Of a stretch of DNA of 57,023 nucleotides, positions 36,464-47,314 are shown piece by piece. Every line of letters starts with the position of its first letter. The stretch's first letter is position 1. Source of the stretch: an uncultured Chelatococcus sp. (lineage in GTDB: Bacteria > Pseudomonadota > Alphaproteobacteria > Rhizobiales > Beijerinckiaceae); the NCBI GenBank assembly GCA_937863995.1, contig CALMIK010000064.1:1-57023 (forward strand), written 5' to 3'. The notes under the pieces are model-generated. The model was not told the DNA's origin. It did not search any database and saw only the letters and a program-made list of their open reading frames with translations. The translations under genes and the position numbers were made by a program.

Positions 36464-36867
36464 GCCCTCCGTAAACGATGCGGGCGGCCAGCGATAGAGC
36501 GCTGCCCGAATTTGTCGCAGCCGCCAGGACGGACGACGCCCCTGCCCATAAACCGCGCACCGTCGCCACAGGCGCGTAATCGGCGCGCAGGCGGCACAGC
36601 GGCCGGATTGGTGCAAATTGCGACACCCGCCACCGCTCCAGGGCCCTCCAAGCGCGTCAATCTGCCACCCTTGCAACCATCGTGGGCATGCCGTTGATGC
36701 ATAATGCGGCAATTACGACAGGAATGATGTCCTATTTCAAAACTCAAGGCTTGCAACGATTTCGGCACGATCATGGCAGATACGGGCAACAAACGCGACT
36801 TTTTCGTCAGCCGGACGCAATCGAGGTATTCCGATTTTGCATGTTCAACCCCTTGCTATATTCCTCA

Positions 36868-36971
36868 ATCCGGGTATTGTTGCATTGCGATATGGCTTTG
36901 CCTATCGCTGCCCTTCTTGGGCGTTTCCTCCCTAGACTTGGGCCGCATGCCTCGCATGCGGCCCCTTTTTT
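36868..36971 (+). ncRNA. AbcR-like (alpha-r15 family) trans-acting sRNA candidate
   Basis: About 104 nt. A promoter is visible upstream: TTTTGC (36835-36840), 16 bp, TATATT (36857-36862). The transcript would fold into three hairpins: GCGATA-TGGC loop TATCGC at 36887-36908, GCCC-TTCTT-GGGC at 36910-36922, and a perfect 11-bp terminator GGGCCGCATGC / GCATGCGGCCC at 36940-36964 followed by six T. Between hairpins two and three lies the unpaired TTTCCTCCCTAGACTT, an anti-ribosome-binding-site segment. Three stem-loops, this size and a CUCCCU single strand are the design of the AbcR sRNAs of Hyphomicrobiales, which silence ABC transporter mRNAs with Hfq. Family membership is from memory of these features and not from a covariance search. 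Confidence 0.62.
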
Positions 36972-37392
36972 ATGCCTGCTGCCCGGATGTTTCATCGAGG
37001 ATCAGGGCCTCGATGATGACGAACGCCTGCGCCAGCGGCGGATCGTCGGTGAGCGACACGTGGACCACCGCACGATGTCCGGCCGGCAGCATCGCGGCGA
37101 GCCGCGCGGCGGCGCCGCCTGTCAGCCGCATGGTTGGCTTGCCGCCCGGCAGATTGACCACCTCCATGTCGCGCCAGAACACGCCATGCGCGATGCCGGT
37201 GCCAAGCGCCTTGGCGCAGGCTTCCTTGGCGGCGAAGCGGCGGGCATAGGAGGGCGCGCGCGCCGCGCGGCGGTCGGATCGCGCCCGTTCGCCCTCCGTG
37301 AACACCCGGTGGGTGAAGCGCTCGCCGAACCGCTCCAGCGTTCTGGCGATGCGGTCGATGTCACACAGGTCGGATCCGATACCGATGATCAT
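36970..37392 (-). CDS. acpS: Holo-[acyl-carrier-protein] synthase
   Basis: 140 residues. Transfers 4'-phosphopantetheine from CoA to ACP. N-terminal [20 protein letters not shown] holds the Mg-binding Asp; [15 protein letters not shown] holds the catalytic Glu and Lys; [19 protein letters not shown] is the C-terminal family motif. The gene is convergent with the sRNA candidate and its stop codon overlaps the last bases of that terminator, whose stem can also end the acpS transcript. Usual neighbours lepB/rnc/era are not present here. Confidence 0.95.
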   Translation of the reverse strand: MIIGIGSDLCDIDRIARTLERFGERFTHRVFTEGERARSDRRAARAPSYARRFAAKEACAKALGTGIAHGVFWRDMEVVNLPGGKPTMRLTGGAAARLAAMLPAGHRAVVHVSLTDDPPLAQAFVIIEALILDETSGQQA

Positions 37393-37796
37393 GGGAGGCT
37401 CCTGCTCTTTACCGGTTCACTGGCCACGCCCTGGGCCGCGGGGCTTTCGCTCTGCATTATATATGGGGCGCGGTTGTACATCCGGCGCGCTCCGGCGAAC
37501 ACCCCCGGTCGCGACAACCCCGGTCAACGGCCGCAGGCCCGCCGGACGCGTGAACGGGCCGCTCTCTGTGCGAAAATGCCCGCGAGCAGGGCTTGCCACG
37601 GGTAGCCACCTCGTGTATGAGCCCCTCTTCGCGTTCTCTCCGGCTGGGGGCTGAACGGACGGTGCCATCCGGCATGAGGGCTTGCCCTTTTCGTCCCGTG
37701 TCTCCGCCTTCGACGCAACACCGCTCGGGCCTTGGTGACGGGGCTCGAAGGGCTTTGCGCCGGAGTGACGTTTGGTTTTAGATTGAAAGGCCACGA
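37393..37796 (+). other. Long leader region of the rpsF operon
   Basis: 404 bases between acpS (divergent) and rpsF, GC-rich. The last part ATTGAAAGGCCACGA gives a ribosome-binding site. A leader this long before rpsF fits autoregulation by S6:S18, and GGACGGTGCCATCCGGC near 37658-37674 could be part of a stem, but I cannot show the conserved S6:S18-binding loop. A minus-strand frame at 37417-37794 has no protein-like features. Confidence 0.45.
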
Positions 37797-38279
37797 ATGT
37801 CTCTTTATGAGCATATCTTTCTTGCGCGCCAGGATCTGACGGCGCAGCAGGTCGAGACGCTTGTCGAACAGTACAAGACCGTCATCGAAAGCAACGGCGG
37901 CAAGGTCGCCAAGATCGAGCCGTGGGGCATCAAGGCCCTCGCCTACCGGATCCGCAAGAACCGCAAGGCGCACTTCACTCTCCTCAACATCGACGCGCCG
38001 CCCGCAGCGGTGGCAGAGGTCGAGCGCCTGCAGCGCATCAACGAGGACGTGCTGCGCTCGCTCACGATTCGCGTCGAGGAGCTCGAGGAAGGTCCGTCCG
38101 TCGTGCTGCAGAAGCGCGACCGCGACGACCGCCGCGACCGTGAAGGCGGCGGCTTCGAGCGTGGCGGCGGCCGTTTCGACCGTGGTGATCGCGGCGACCG
38201 AGGCGATCGTGGTGATCGTGGCCCGCGCCGCGATTCGATTCGCGACGACGCCGACAACCACGATTCCGAGGAGAACTGA
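37797..38279 (+). CDS. rpsF: Ribosomal protein bS6
   Basis: 160 residues. [20 protein letters not shown] and [20 protein letters not shown] are the S6 signature; the folded core ends near residue 100. The tail of about 60 residues is highly charged with Gly-Asp-Arg repeats ([14 protein letters not shown] region at about 128-141) and an acidic end ([11 protein letters not shown]). S6 binds S18 on the 30S platform; acidic tails are where RimK-type glutamate addition occurs in some bacteria. First gene of the block rpsF-rpsR. Confidence 0.97.
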   Translation: MSLYEHIFLARQDLTAQQVETLVEQYKTVIESNGGKVAKIEPWGIKALAYRIRKNRKAHFTLLNIDAPPAAVAEVERLQRINEDVLRSLTIRVEELEEGPSVVLQKRDRDDRRDREGGGFERGGGRFDRGDRGDRGDRGDRGPRRDSIRDDADNHDSEEN

Positions 38280-38281
38280 GC

Positions 38282-38524
38282 ATGAGCACCGGAGCCGCAC
38301 CGCGCCGCCCCTTCTTCCGCCGTCGCAAGACCTGCCCGTTCTCCGGCGCCAACGCACCGAAGATCGACTACAAGGACACGCGCCTGCTGTCCCGCTACAT
38401 CTCGGAGCGCGGCAAGATCGTTCCTTCGCGCATCACGGCCGTCTCGGCCAAGAAGCAGCGCGAGCTGGCGAGCGCCATCAAGCGCGCGCGCTTCCTGGGC
38501 CTGCTGCCCTACGTGATCTCCTGA
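38282..38524 (+). CDS. rpsR: Ribosomal protein bS18
   Basis: 80 residues, 2 bp after rps[41 protein letters not shown] and [20 protein letters not shown] are classical S18 sequence. Partner of S6 on the small subunit. Normal length. Confidence 0.98.
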   Translation: MSTGAAPRRPFFRRRKTCPFSGANAPKIDYKDTRLLSRYISERGKIVPSRITAVSAKKQRELASAIKRARFLGLLPYVIS

Positions 38525-38538
38525 TCACAGCATGATTG

Positions 38539-38566
38539 CGGCCGCGCCCCGGTGGCGCGGCCGTTT
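38539..38566 (+). terminator. Hairpin after rpsR
   Basis: Perfect 10-bp stem CGGCCGCGCC / GGCGCGGCCG with loop CCGGT, then TTTCGATT. A partial terminator between rpsR and the DUF2232 gene that would let ribosomal protein expression exceed that of the downstream genes. Confidence 0.7.
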
Positions 38567-38675
38567 CGATTAAATAGTCGCCCTTCCGTGCAGGCGGATG
38601 CCGCCAAAGGCAGGAAGGGCTTGTTGAGGCGGTTCGCCGTCTCTAACCCTGCAATGGCAGCGGGACAGCTTGACG

Positions 38676-39620
38676 ATGGCAATGATTTTCCTGATCGGCT
38701 CGGGGGCCGGCCTTGTTGCGGCCCTCCTGTTCGGCGCTGTGGCGACTGTGTCGCCGCTGGCATTGCTGCTGTCTTATCTCGCCCCCCTGCCCGTCCTGAT
38801 CGCAGCACTCGGCTGGAACCACCGTTCCGGGCTCGCTGCCGCCGTTGCTGGCTCCCTCGCTTGTGCCCTCTTTCTGGCGCCCGCCGCCGGAGCGGTGTTC
38901 GCCATCGCGGTGGCATTGCCGGCGTGGTGGCTCGCCTATCTGGCGCTGCTTGGCCGCGCCGACGAGGCCGGGCGGCTGGAGTGGTATCCGCTCGGGCGTG
39001 TCCTGCTGTGGATCGGGGCCACCGCCGCGCTCATCACGCTCATCGGCGCGGTGGCGCTCGGTCCCTCCTACGGGGAGTACCGGGCGGCGCTCGAAGTCCT
39101 GATCCGCGCCATGATCGGAGCGGAGCTCACGCCGGCCCTGCCTCAGCAAGCGGAAGTCGAGCAGTTCGTCGGCCTCGTGGCGGGCGCTGTTCCGGCAGTT
39201 GCGGCAATGACCTTCGTCTACATGCTGACCATCAACCTGTGGATCGCCGCCTTCACCGTGCGCCTGTCGCAGCGGCTGCCGCGCACCTGGCCGTCGATCC
39301 CCGACACGATGATGCCGCGCCAGACGCTCGTGATCACGGGTTTCGCATGTGTTGGCGTGGCGGTGCTGCCCGCCTTTCCTGGCCTCGCGGCCACGGCCGT
39401 GCTCGGCGGCATGGCGGCGGCATTGTCGCTGCAGGGGCTTGCGGCCATCCACGTGGCGACGCGCGGCAACCGCGCCCGCCCCGCGCTGCTCGGCCTGCTC
39501 TATCTGTCGCTGCTGCTGCTGTCGGTGTGGGTGCTGGTGGTGCTGGCCATCGTGGGGGTGGTCGCCATCGCCATGCGCCGGCCGGCCAGTGCGCGGCCCG
39601 CGATCCCGAAAACCGATTGA
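38676..39620 (+). CDS. DUF2232 family membrane protein
   Basis: 314 residues, eight or so membrane helices (for example FLIGSGAGLVAALLFGAVAT, LALLLSYLAPLPVLIAALGW, LVAGAVPAVAAMTFVYMLTI, LGLLYLSLLLLSVWVLVVLA). DUF2232 proteins sit between rpsR and rplI in many alphaproteobacteria, exactly as here. Distantly like the substrate-binding (S) components of transport systems, but function is unproven. ATG 38676 preferred; TTG 38670 is in frame. Confidence 0.9.
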   Translation: MAMIFLIGSGAGLVAALLFGAVATVSPLALLLSYLAPLPVLIAALGWNHRSGLAAAVAGSLACALFLAPAAGAVFAIAVALPAWWLAYLALLGRADEAGRLEWYPLGRVLLWIGATAALITLIGAVALGPSYGEYRAALEVLIRAMIGAELTPALPQQAEVEQFVGLVAGAVPAVAAMTFVYMLTINLWIAAFTVRLSQRLPRTWPSIPDTMMPRQTLVITGFACVGVAVLPAFPGLAATAVLGGMAAALSLQGLAAIHVATRGNRARPALLGLLYLSLLLLSVWVLVVLAIVGVVAIAMRRPASARPAIPKTD

Positions 39621-39673
39621 AACCCGACGATACCTTTTAAACGCTGAAACAATACACCCAAAGGAGAAGAACA

Positions 39674-40240
39674 ATGGAAGTCATCCTGCTCGAGCGTGTG
39701 GCCCGCCTTGGCCAGATCGGCGACACCGTCCGTGTCAAGAACGGTTACGCCCGCAATTTCCTGCTGCCGCGCGGCAAGGCGCTGCGCGCCACCGGCGGCA
39801 ACAAGCAGCGCTTCGAGAACCAGCGCTCGCAGCTCGAGGCCCGCAACCTCGAACTGCGCAAGGAAGCCGAAGCCGTGGGCGAGAAGCTCAGCGGGCAGAG
39901 CTTCGTGCTCATCCGCCAGGCGGGCGAGTCGGGCGTGCTCTATGGTTCGGTGGCGCCGCGCGACGTGGCCGAGTCCCTGACGGCTGGCGGCTTCACCGTC
40001 AACCGCCAGCAGATCGTGCTGCACACGCCGATCAAGACGCTCGGCCTGCACTCGGTGCCGGTGGCGCTGCACCCCGAGGTCGAGGTTTCCGTGACGCTGA
40101 ACGTCGCCCGCAGCCCCGAAGAGGCGGAGCGTCAGGGTCGTGGCGAGGACATCACCACCCGCGAAGAGCTTGACCTCGACGAACTCGGCCTCGAGGTCGG
40201 CGCGGCGCTCGCGGACGCGGCCGGCGACGACGAAGACTGA
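39674..40240 (+). CDS. rplI: Ribosomal protein bL9
   Basis: 188 residues behind [33 protein letters not shown] and [20 protein letters not shown] form the L9 N-domain signature; the long connecting helix follows ([20 protein letters not shown]), then the C-domain to about 150. An acidic tail of about 35 residues ([20 protein letters not shown] onward) is an addition typical of alphaproteobacterial L9. Confidence 0.98.
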   Translation: MEVILLERVARLGQIGDTVRVKNGYARNFLLPRGKALRATGGNKQRFENQRSQLEARNLELRKEAEAVGEKLSGQSFVLIRQAGESGVLYGSVAPRDVAESLTAGGFTVNRQQIVLHTPIKTLGLHSVPVALHPEVEVSVTLNVARSPEEAERQGRGEDITTREELDLDELGLEVGAALADAAGDDED

Positions 40241-40273
40241 GCCGGCCCACGTTCGGTCAACACGACGGCACGA

Positions 40274-40302
40274 GGGGGCGCAACAGCGCCCCCTTTGTTT
40301 TT
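40274..40302 (+). terminator. Rho-independent terminator after rplI
   Basis: Perfect 8-bp stem GGGGGCGC / GCGCCCCC, loop AACA, then TTTGTTTTT. 33 bp after the rplI stop; ends the ribosomal-protein unit. Confidence 0.92.
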
Positions 40303-40405
40303 CCATCTCCCGACACTACCTTCATAAGACGGAAAAATGAAACGGGGCACCCGTCATCGCAGGCGCCCCGCATGGAGAAGCCGCTGAACAGATCGGAGTC
40401 GCCCC

Positions 40406-41761
40406 ATGGACAAGTGGCTGCGGTTCGCTCTCAATCGTTTGATCAGACATGGATCCCTGACCGTCACGGTGGCTGACCAGCCGCCCTTCTCGGTGGGTGA
40501 CGGCTCCGGCCAACCTCTCTCCCTCTACATTCGCACGCCGCAGGCCGCGCGTCGGCTGTTGCTGAACCCGGATCTCGCGCTGGGCGAACTCTATACCGAC
40601 GGCGACGCCATAATGACGGACGGCGACATCGGCGATCTGCTGGCGCTCGCCCTCGGCAATGCCGGCATGGCGGACGCGATAGCCCCCGTCCGGCTGCGCC
40701 GGCTGTGGCGGCGCGTGTTTCGCGTCTTCGACCAGCTCAACGTCAAGGCGCGGGCGCGTAGCAACATCGCCCGCCACTACGACCTCGACGGGCGACTCTA
40801 CCGGCTGTTCCTCGACCCCGATCTGCAGTATTCCTGCGCCTACTTCGAGCCCCCCACCGATGGCGGCAATCGCGAGGGCGTTCATGTGCTCACAAGCCGC
40901 GACGCCCCAACTCCGGCACCCGCCGCGTCGGCTGACGGGCTCGACGCGGCGCAACTCGCCAAGAAGCGCCACATCGCCGCAAAGCTCCTCGTCGAACCCG
41001 GTCAGAAAGTGCTCGACATCGGCAGCGGATGGGGCGGGCTCGGCCTGTACCTGGCGCAGACCTGCGGCGCGGATGTCACGGGCGTGACGCTGTCGCAGGA
41101 GCAGCTCGCCGTCTCCAGCGAACGGGCGGCCGCGCTTGGCCTGTCCGAGCGCGTGCGCTTTTCGCTCACCGATTACCGCAGCCTTTCCGGCCGCTTCGAC
41201 CGCATCGTGTCGGTCGGCATGTTCGAGCATGTCGGCGTGCCCTACTTCCAGTCCTATTTCGACACGGCCGCGCGTCTGCTGACCGATGACGGCGTGATGC
41301 TGCTGCATGCAATCGGCCGCACGGACGGACCGGGCAGCACCAACGAATGGATCGCCAAATACATTTTCCCGGGCGGCTACGTCCCGGCCCTCTCGGAGGT
41401 GCTGCCGGCGATAGAGCGCGCCGGCCTTGTCGTCACCGACATCGAAATCCTGCGGCTGCACTACGCCGAGACGCTGAAGGCGTGGCGAGCGCGTTTCCAC
41501 GCCAGGCGCGCGGAGGTGGAGGCGCTTTACGACGCACGCTTCTTCCGCATGTTCGATTTCTATCTGGCGGCGTCCGAAATGTCGTTCCGGCATGACGGGC
41601 TGATGGTGTTCCAGATCCAGCTCGCCCGCCAGCAGGACGCCGTGCCGTTGACGCGCGACTACATTCCCCGCCGCGAGGAAGCCCTGCGCCGGCGCGAGGC
41701 CGCTCCGTTCAGAACCGGCGGGCCGCCGGATCAGAGGGGCGGAAGCCGCTTCATCCACTGA
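40406..41761 (+). CDS. Cyclopropane-fatty-acyl-phospholipid synthase family methyltransferase
   Basis: 451 residues. SAM-dependent transfer of methylene to unsaturated lipid chains. The N-terminal Cfa-type domain includes LLLNPDLALGELYTDGD; then HYDLDGRLYRLFLDPDLQYS with the active-site region SCAYF; SAM motif I is VLDIGSGWGGLGLYLAQ and post-motif SVGMFEHVGVPYF; the end has FIFPGG-type WIAKYIFPGGYVPALSEVLP and SEMSFRHDGLMVFQIQL. An extra segment of about 27 residues (151-177, Pro/Ala-rich) sits between SCAYFEPP and LDAAQLAKKRHIAAKL, which are normally adjacent. Lies between rplI and dnaB, where many relatives have alr or nothing. Confidence 0.88.
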   Translation: MDKWLRFALNRLIRHGSLTVTVADQPPFSVGDGSGQPLSLYIRTPQAARRLLLNPDLALGELYTDGDAIMTDGDIGDLLALALGNAGMADAIAPVRLRRLWRRVFRVFDQLNVKARARSNIARHYDLDGRLYRLFLDPDLQYSCAYFEPPTDGGNREGVHVLTSRDAPTPAPAASADGLDAAQLAKKRHIAAKLLVEPGQKVLDIGSGWGGLGLYLAQTCGADVTGVTLSQEQLAVSSERAAALGLSERVRFSLTDYRSLSGRFDRIVSVGMFEHVGVPYFQSYFDTAARLLTDDGVMLLHAIGRTDGPGSTNEWIAKYIFPGGYVPALSEVLPAIERAGLVVTDIEILRLHYAETLKAWRARFHARRAEVEALYDARFFRMFDFYLAASEMSFRHDGLMVFQIQLARQQDAVPLTRDYIPRREEALRRREAAPFRTGGPPDQRGGSRFIH

Positions 41762-41897
41762 TGCAACCCGCGCGCGCAACGTGCAAGGCGTGGATAGACA
41801 CTCCGCCGATCGCGAATCGCGTGCGGCATGGTAAGTAGGTATTGATTGAGGGATGGGAGGCATCGGCGGATTGCTGCCGGCGCTCGTTGAGGGATTC

Positions 41898-43388
41898 ATG
41901 AGCATCGTCAACACGCTCGCCAACCGGCTTGAAGCCGCGTCCGAACCGCAATACCGGCAGGCGCCGCACAACATCGACGCCGAGCAGGCGCTGCTGGGCG
42001 CGATCCTCGTCAACAACGACGCCTATTTCCGCGTGTCGGACTTCCTCGAGGCCGCCCACTTCCAGGAAGACGTGCACCGGCGCATCTTCGAGGTCGCGTC
42101 CGCCCTCATCAAGGCCGGCAAGGTGGCGACGCCCATCACGCTGAAAACCTTCCTCGGCGAGCATGATCTCGGCGGCATCACCATTCCGCAATACCTCGCG
42201 CGCCTCGCCGCCGAGGCGACGACGGTCATCAACGCCGAGGATTACGGCCGCACCATCCACGATCTCGCCGTGCGCCGCGAACTCATCAACATCGGCGAGG
42301 ACATCGTCAACACCGCCTACGACGCGCCGGTGGACGCCACCCCGCGCGACCAGATCGAGACGGCCGAGCAGCGCCTCTACAAGCTCGCCGAAACCGGCCG
42401 CTACGACGGCGGCTTCCTTCGCTTTTCGGACGCGCTCACGACCGCCATCGACGTTGCAGCCGCCGCCTACAAACGCGACGGAAAGCTGTCGGGCATCGCC
42501 ACCGGCCTCACTGACATCGACCGCACCATGGGCGGGTTGCAGGGTTCGGATCTCATCATCCTCGCCGGGCGACCCGGCATGGGCAAAACGGCCCTCGCCA
42601 CCAACATCGCCTTCAACGTGGCGCGCGCGTGGCGCGGCGAGAAGCAGCCGGACGGCTCGGTCAAGAGCGTCAACGGCGGCATCGTCGGCTTCTTCTCGCT
42701 GGAAATGTCGGCCGAGCAGCTCGCCACGCGTATCATCGCCGAGCAATCGGGCGTGCCCTCCTACAAGATCCGCCGCGGCGACATCGCCGAGGAGGAGTTC
42801 TACCGCGTCTCGGACGTGGCGCGCGAGATGCAGATGCTGCCCTTCTACATCGACCAGACCGGCGGCATCTCCATCGCCCAGCTCGCGGCGCGCGCGCGCC
42901 GCCTCAAGCGCCAGCGCGGGCTCGACTTCCTCGTCGTCGACTACCTGCAGCTGCTGTCGGGCTCGTCGAAGCGTGGCGAAAACCGCGTGCAGGAGCTGAC
43001 CGAGATCACCACCGGCCTCAAGGCGCTGGCCAAGGAGCTCGCGGTGCCGATCATGGCGCTGTCGCAGCTCTCGCGTCAGGTCGAGAACCGCGACGACAAG
43101 CGCCCGCAGCTATCGGACCTGCGTGAATCGGGCTCCATCGAGCAGGACGCGGACGTGGTGCTGTTCGTCTTCCGCGAGGAATATTACCTCAAGAACAAGG
43201 AGCCCAAGATGGGGACCGAGGAATATTTCAAGTGGCAGACCGACATGGACCAGGCCCACGGCACCGCCGAGCTCATCATCGGCAAGCAGCGCCACGGCCC
43301 CACCGGCACGGTGCGCCTCGCCTTCCAGGCTGACGTGACCCGCTTCGGCAACCTCGCCAGCGACGACCACCTGCCCGACCACATGTAA
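41898..43388 (+). CDS. dnaB: Replicative DNA helicase DnaB
   Basis: 496 residues from ATG 41898 (MSIVNTLANRLEA), 5 nt after GAGGG; a longer frame from 41853 lacks conserved sequence. N-domain: APHNIDAEQALLGAILVNND and FLEAAHFQEDVHRRIFEVAS. RecA-like domain: Walker A GRPGMGKTALATN, GFFSLEMSAEQLATRIIAEQ, Walker B FLVVDYLQLLSG, arginine-finger region LSDLRESGSIEQDADVVLFV. Hexameric helicase that unwinds the fork. No intein is present at the usual P-loop insertion point. Confidence 0.98.
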   Translation: MSIVNTLANRLEAASEPQYRQAPHNIDAEQALLGAILVNNDAYFRVSDFLEAAHFQEDVHRRIFEVASALIKAGKVATPITLKTFLGEHDLGGITIPQYLARLAAEATTVINAEDYGRTIHDLAVRRELINIGEDIVNTAYDAPVDATPRDQIETAEQRLYKLAETGRYDGGFLRFSDALTTAIDVAAAAYKRDGKLSGIATGLTDIDRTMGGLQGSDLIILAGRPGMGKTALATNIAFNVARAWRGEKQPDGSVKSVNGGIVGFFSLEMSAEQLATRIIAEQSGVPSYKIRRGDIAEEEFYRVSDVAREMQMLPFYIDQTGGISIAQLAARARRLKRQRGLDFLVVDYLQLLSGSSKRGENRVQELTEITTGLKALAKELAVPIMALSQLSRQVENRDDKRPQLSDLRESGSIEQDADVVLFVFREEYYLKNKEPKMGTEEYFKWQTDMDQAHGTAELIIGKQRHGPTGTVRLAFQADVTRFGNLASDDHLPDHM

Positions 43389-43415
43389 CGGACGGCGCGT
43401 AACGGACGATATAAG

Positions 43416-44828
<1,413 letters not shown>

Positions 44829-44926
44829 CGCGGGCCGATTATGCCGCTATACACACCTTCGTTTTCGGTTCAATCTTCGCCCCTCGGTTCACTTTCGCTC
44901 CAACGTGTCTCTTAAGGTGCCGGTCC

Positions 44927-45547
44927 ATGCCTATCGCTCTGCTTGATCTGATCGTCATCGGCGTCGTGCTGATCTCGGCGCTGCTCGCTTCCGTCCGAGG
45001 AGTGACTCGCGAGGTGCTGGCGATCGCGTCATGGGTGGCCGCCGCCTTCGCGGCCTTCTACCTGCACCCGTTCGTGCTGCCGCACCTCGAGCCCTACATC
45101 AGCAACGCGACGGTCGCGCAGGTGGCCTCGATCGCGGCGGTGTTCGTTGTCGTGCTGGTGCTGGTATCGTTCGTCACGGTGCAGATTTCCGACCTCATCC
45201 TCGATTCGCGCATCGGCGCGGTCGACAGGTCGCTGGGCTTCGTGTTCGGGGCGTTTCGCGGCATCCTGATCTGCGCCATCGCCTTCCTGTTCTTCAACTG
45301 GCTGGTGAAGCCAGAGACGCAGCCCGAATGGGCGCGCGACGCCCGCTCCCGGCCGCTGCTGCAGAGCACGGGCAACCAGCTTCTCGCGCTGCTGCCGGCC
45401 GATTTCGGCGACAAGATCCTGCAGAAGGTCGCGCCCCAGCGCACCGGCGACGACGCAGCGCCCGCCGACACCGATCCCGGCCAGCGCGGCGCTGCCGGCG
45501 GCGACCAGATCCAGAACCTGCTCAACGCGCCTGCCCGCGCTCAATGA
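44927..45547 (+). CDS. cvpA: CvpA family membrane protein
   Basis: 206 residues from ATG 44927. MPIALLDLIVIGVVLISALL and ASVRGVTREVLAIASWVAAA give the CvpA signature (four membrane helices; SLGFVFGAFRGILICAIAFL in the third/fourth). The C-terminal 60 residues are hydrophilic and cytoplasmic. CvpA is linked with purF in many proteobacteria, as here, and in enterics affects colicin V export and envelope stress; its role in alphaproteobacteria is unclear. Confidence 0.93.
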   Translation: MPIALLDLIVIGVVLISALLASVRGVTREVLAIASWVAAAFAAFYLHPFVLPHLEPYISNATVAQVASIAAVFVVVLVLVSFVTVQISDLILDSRIGAVDRSLGFVFGAFRGILICAIAFLFFNWLVKPETQPEWARDARSRPLLQSTGNQLLALLPADFGDKILQKVAPQRTGDDAAPADTDPGQRGAAGGDQIQNLLNAPARAQ

Positions 45548-45789
45548 TGGCACCGCGCGGGCGCGTGTCAGGCAAGCGCTCGCACGGGCCGTTTCTCGAC
45601 TGTAAAATTATGTGTCGCCTGCCGGCCCGCGTGGCTGTATGACAATCCGGTGAAGCAAGGCTGGCGTGCGCGCAAGGGGCTGGCAATTTGGTGGCAGATG
45701 GCGCACATGAAGCCGGCGCACCTGAAAGTCGGCGCGCGGGGAACCGCGCGATCGCATATCAACGGGTAGTGGCTGCCGGGGGAAATGCA

Positions 45790-47271
45790 ATGGTTGATCG
45801 TCGATCCACGGATCTGCTGGCCGATTACTGTTTCGATTTCGATGGGGATACGCTGCATGAGGAATGCGGCGTGTTCGGCATAACCGGCCATCCCGAGGCC
45901 GCCACCATCACGGCGCTCGGGCTGCACGCCCTGCAGCACCGCGGGCAGGAAGCCACGGGCATCGTCTCCTTCGACGGCGACCGCTTCCATTCCGAGCGCT
46001 ACCTCGGACTGGTGGGAGACAGCTTTTCCGATCCCGACGTCATGGCCCGCCTCACCGGCAGCTCGGCCATCGGCCACGTGCGCTATGCCACCACCGGCGA
46101 GACCATGCTGCGCAACGTCCAGCCGCTGTTCGCGGAGCTGTCGGGCGGCGGGCTCGCGGTGGCCCACAACGGCAACCTCACCAACGGCCTCACCCTGCGC
46201 CGCGAACTGGTGAAACAGGGCGCCATCTGCCAGTCCACCAGCGACACCGAGGTCATCCTGCACCTCGTGGCCCGCAGCCGGCACGCCCGCTTTGTCGACC
46301 GCTTCATCGACGCGCTGCTGCAACTCGAAGGGGCGTATTCCTTCGTCGGCCTCACCAACAAGAAGCTCATCGGCGCGCGCGATGCGCTCGGCATCCGCCC
46401 GCTGGTGCTCGGCCAGCTCGACGGTCACTACATCCTCGCTTCCGAAACCTGCGCCCTCGACATCATCGGCGCTCAGTTCGTGCGCGACATCGAGAACGGT
46501 GAAGTCGTCATCATCGACGAGAACGGCATCGAATCGATCAAGCCGTTCGTGGCGCAGCCGATGCGCCCCTGCATCTTCGAGTACATCTATTTCGCGCGGC
46601 CCGATTCGATCGTGCATGGACGCAGCGTCTACGACGTGCGCAAGAAGATGGGCGCCCAGCTCGCCCTGGAAGCCCCGGCGGACGCGGACGTGGTAGTGCC
46701 GGTGCCCGATTCCGGCGTGCCGGCCGCCATCGGCTACGCGCGCACCTGCGACATTCCCTACGAGCTCGGCATCATCCGCAACCACTACGTCGGGCGCACC
46801 TTCATCCAGCCGACCCAGTCGGTGCGGGAGCTCGGCGTGCGCATGAAGCACTCCGCCAACCGCGGCGCGGTCGAAGGCAAGAGCATCGTGCTGGTGGACG
46901 ATTCCATCGTGCGCGGCACCACCTCCAAGAAGATCGTGCAGATGATGCGCGACGCGGGCGCGCGCGAGGTGCACTTCCGCATCGCCAGCCCCCCGATCAC
47001 CCACCCCGACTACTACGGCATCGACACGCCGGAGCGCGACAAGCTGCTCGCCGCCACCCACACCGTGGAGGAGATGCGCCAGATCATCGGCGCCGATTCG
47101 CTCGCGTTCCTGTCGGTGGACGGCATCTACCGCGCCTGCGGCTATCAGGGGCGCAACCCGATAACGCCACAATTCTCCGATCATTGCTTCACTGGCGACT
47201 ATCCGACTCCCCTCACCGACATCGAGGGCGAGACGCCCCGCCGCGCATCCCTGCTGGCCGAGGCCGGCTGA
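45790..47271 (+). CDS. purF: Amidophosphoribosyltransferase
   Basis: 493 residues from ATG 45790, behind GGGGGAAA. First step of purine synthesis: PRPP plus glutamine to phosphoribosylamine. The mature enzyme would begin at Cys26 (EECGVFGITGHPEA), giving a 25-residue propeptide as in the B. subtilis type. Glutaminase: LHALQHRGQEATGIVSFDG, IGHVRYATTG, AHNGNLTNG. PRPP loop: VLVDDSIVRGTTSKKIVQMM. Late cysteine (DHCFTGDYPTPL) matches the iron-sulfur branch. A longer frame to 45688 is not conserved. Confidence 0.97.
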   Translation: MVDRRSTDLLADYCFDFDGDTLHEECGVFGITGHPEAATITALGLHALQHRGQEATGIVSFDGDRFHSERYLGLVGDSFSDPDVMARLTGSSAIGHVRYATTGETMLRNVQPLFAELSGGGLAVAHNGNLTNGLTLRRELVKQGAICQSTSDTEVILHLVARSRHARFVDRFIDALLQLEGAYSFVGLTNKKLIGARDALGIRPLVLGQLDGHYILASETCALDIIGAQFVRDIENGEVVIIDENGIESIKPFVAQPMRPCIFEYIYFARPDSIVHGRSVYDVRKKMGAQLALEAPADADVVVPVPDSGVPAAIGYARTCDIPYELGIIRNHYVGRTFIQPTQSVRELGVRMKHSANRGAVEGKSIVLVDDSIVRGTTSKKIVQMMRDAGAREVHFRIASPPITHPDYYGIDTPERDKLLAATHTVEEMRQIIGADSLAFLSVDGIYRACGYQGRNPITPQFSDHCFTGDYPTPLTDIEGETPRRASLLAEAG

Positions 47272-47314
47272 CCGCAGACCGTTCGGCGCAAGAGAGAATT
47301 CGACAAGGGTTTGA

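Noticed and set aside
37417..37794. Minus-strand 125-residue open frame over the rpsF leader
   Set aside because: Arg/Pro/Ser-rich, no ribosome-binding site, no domain, and it covers the leader of a strongly expressed operon; a by-product of high GC.
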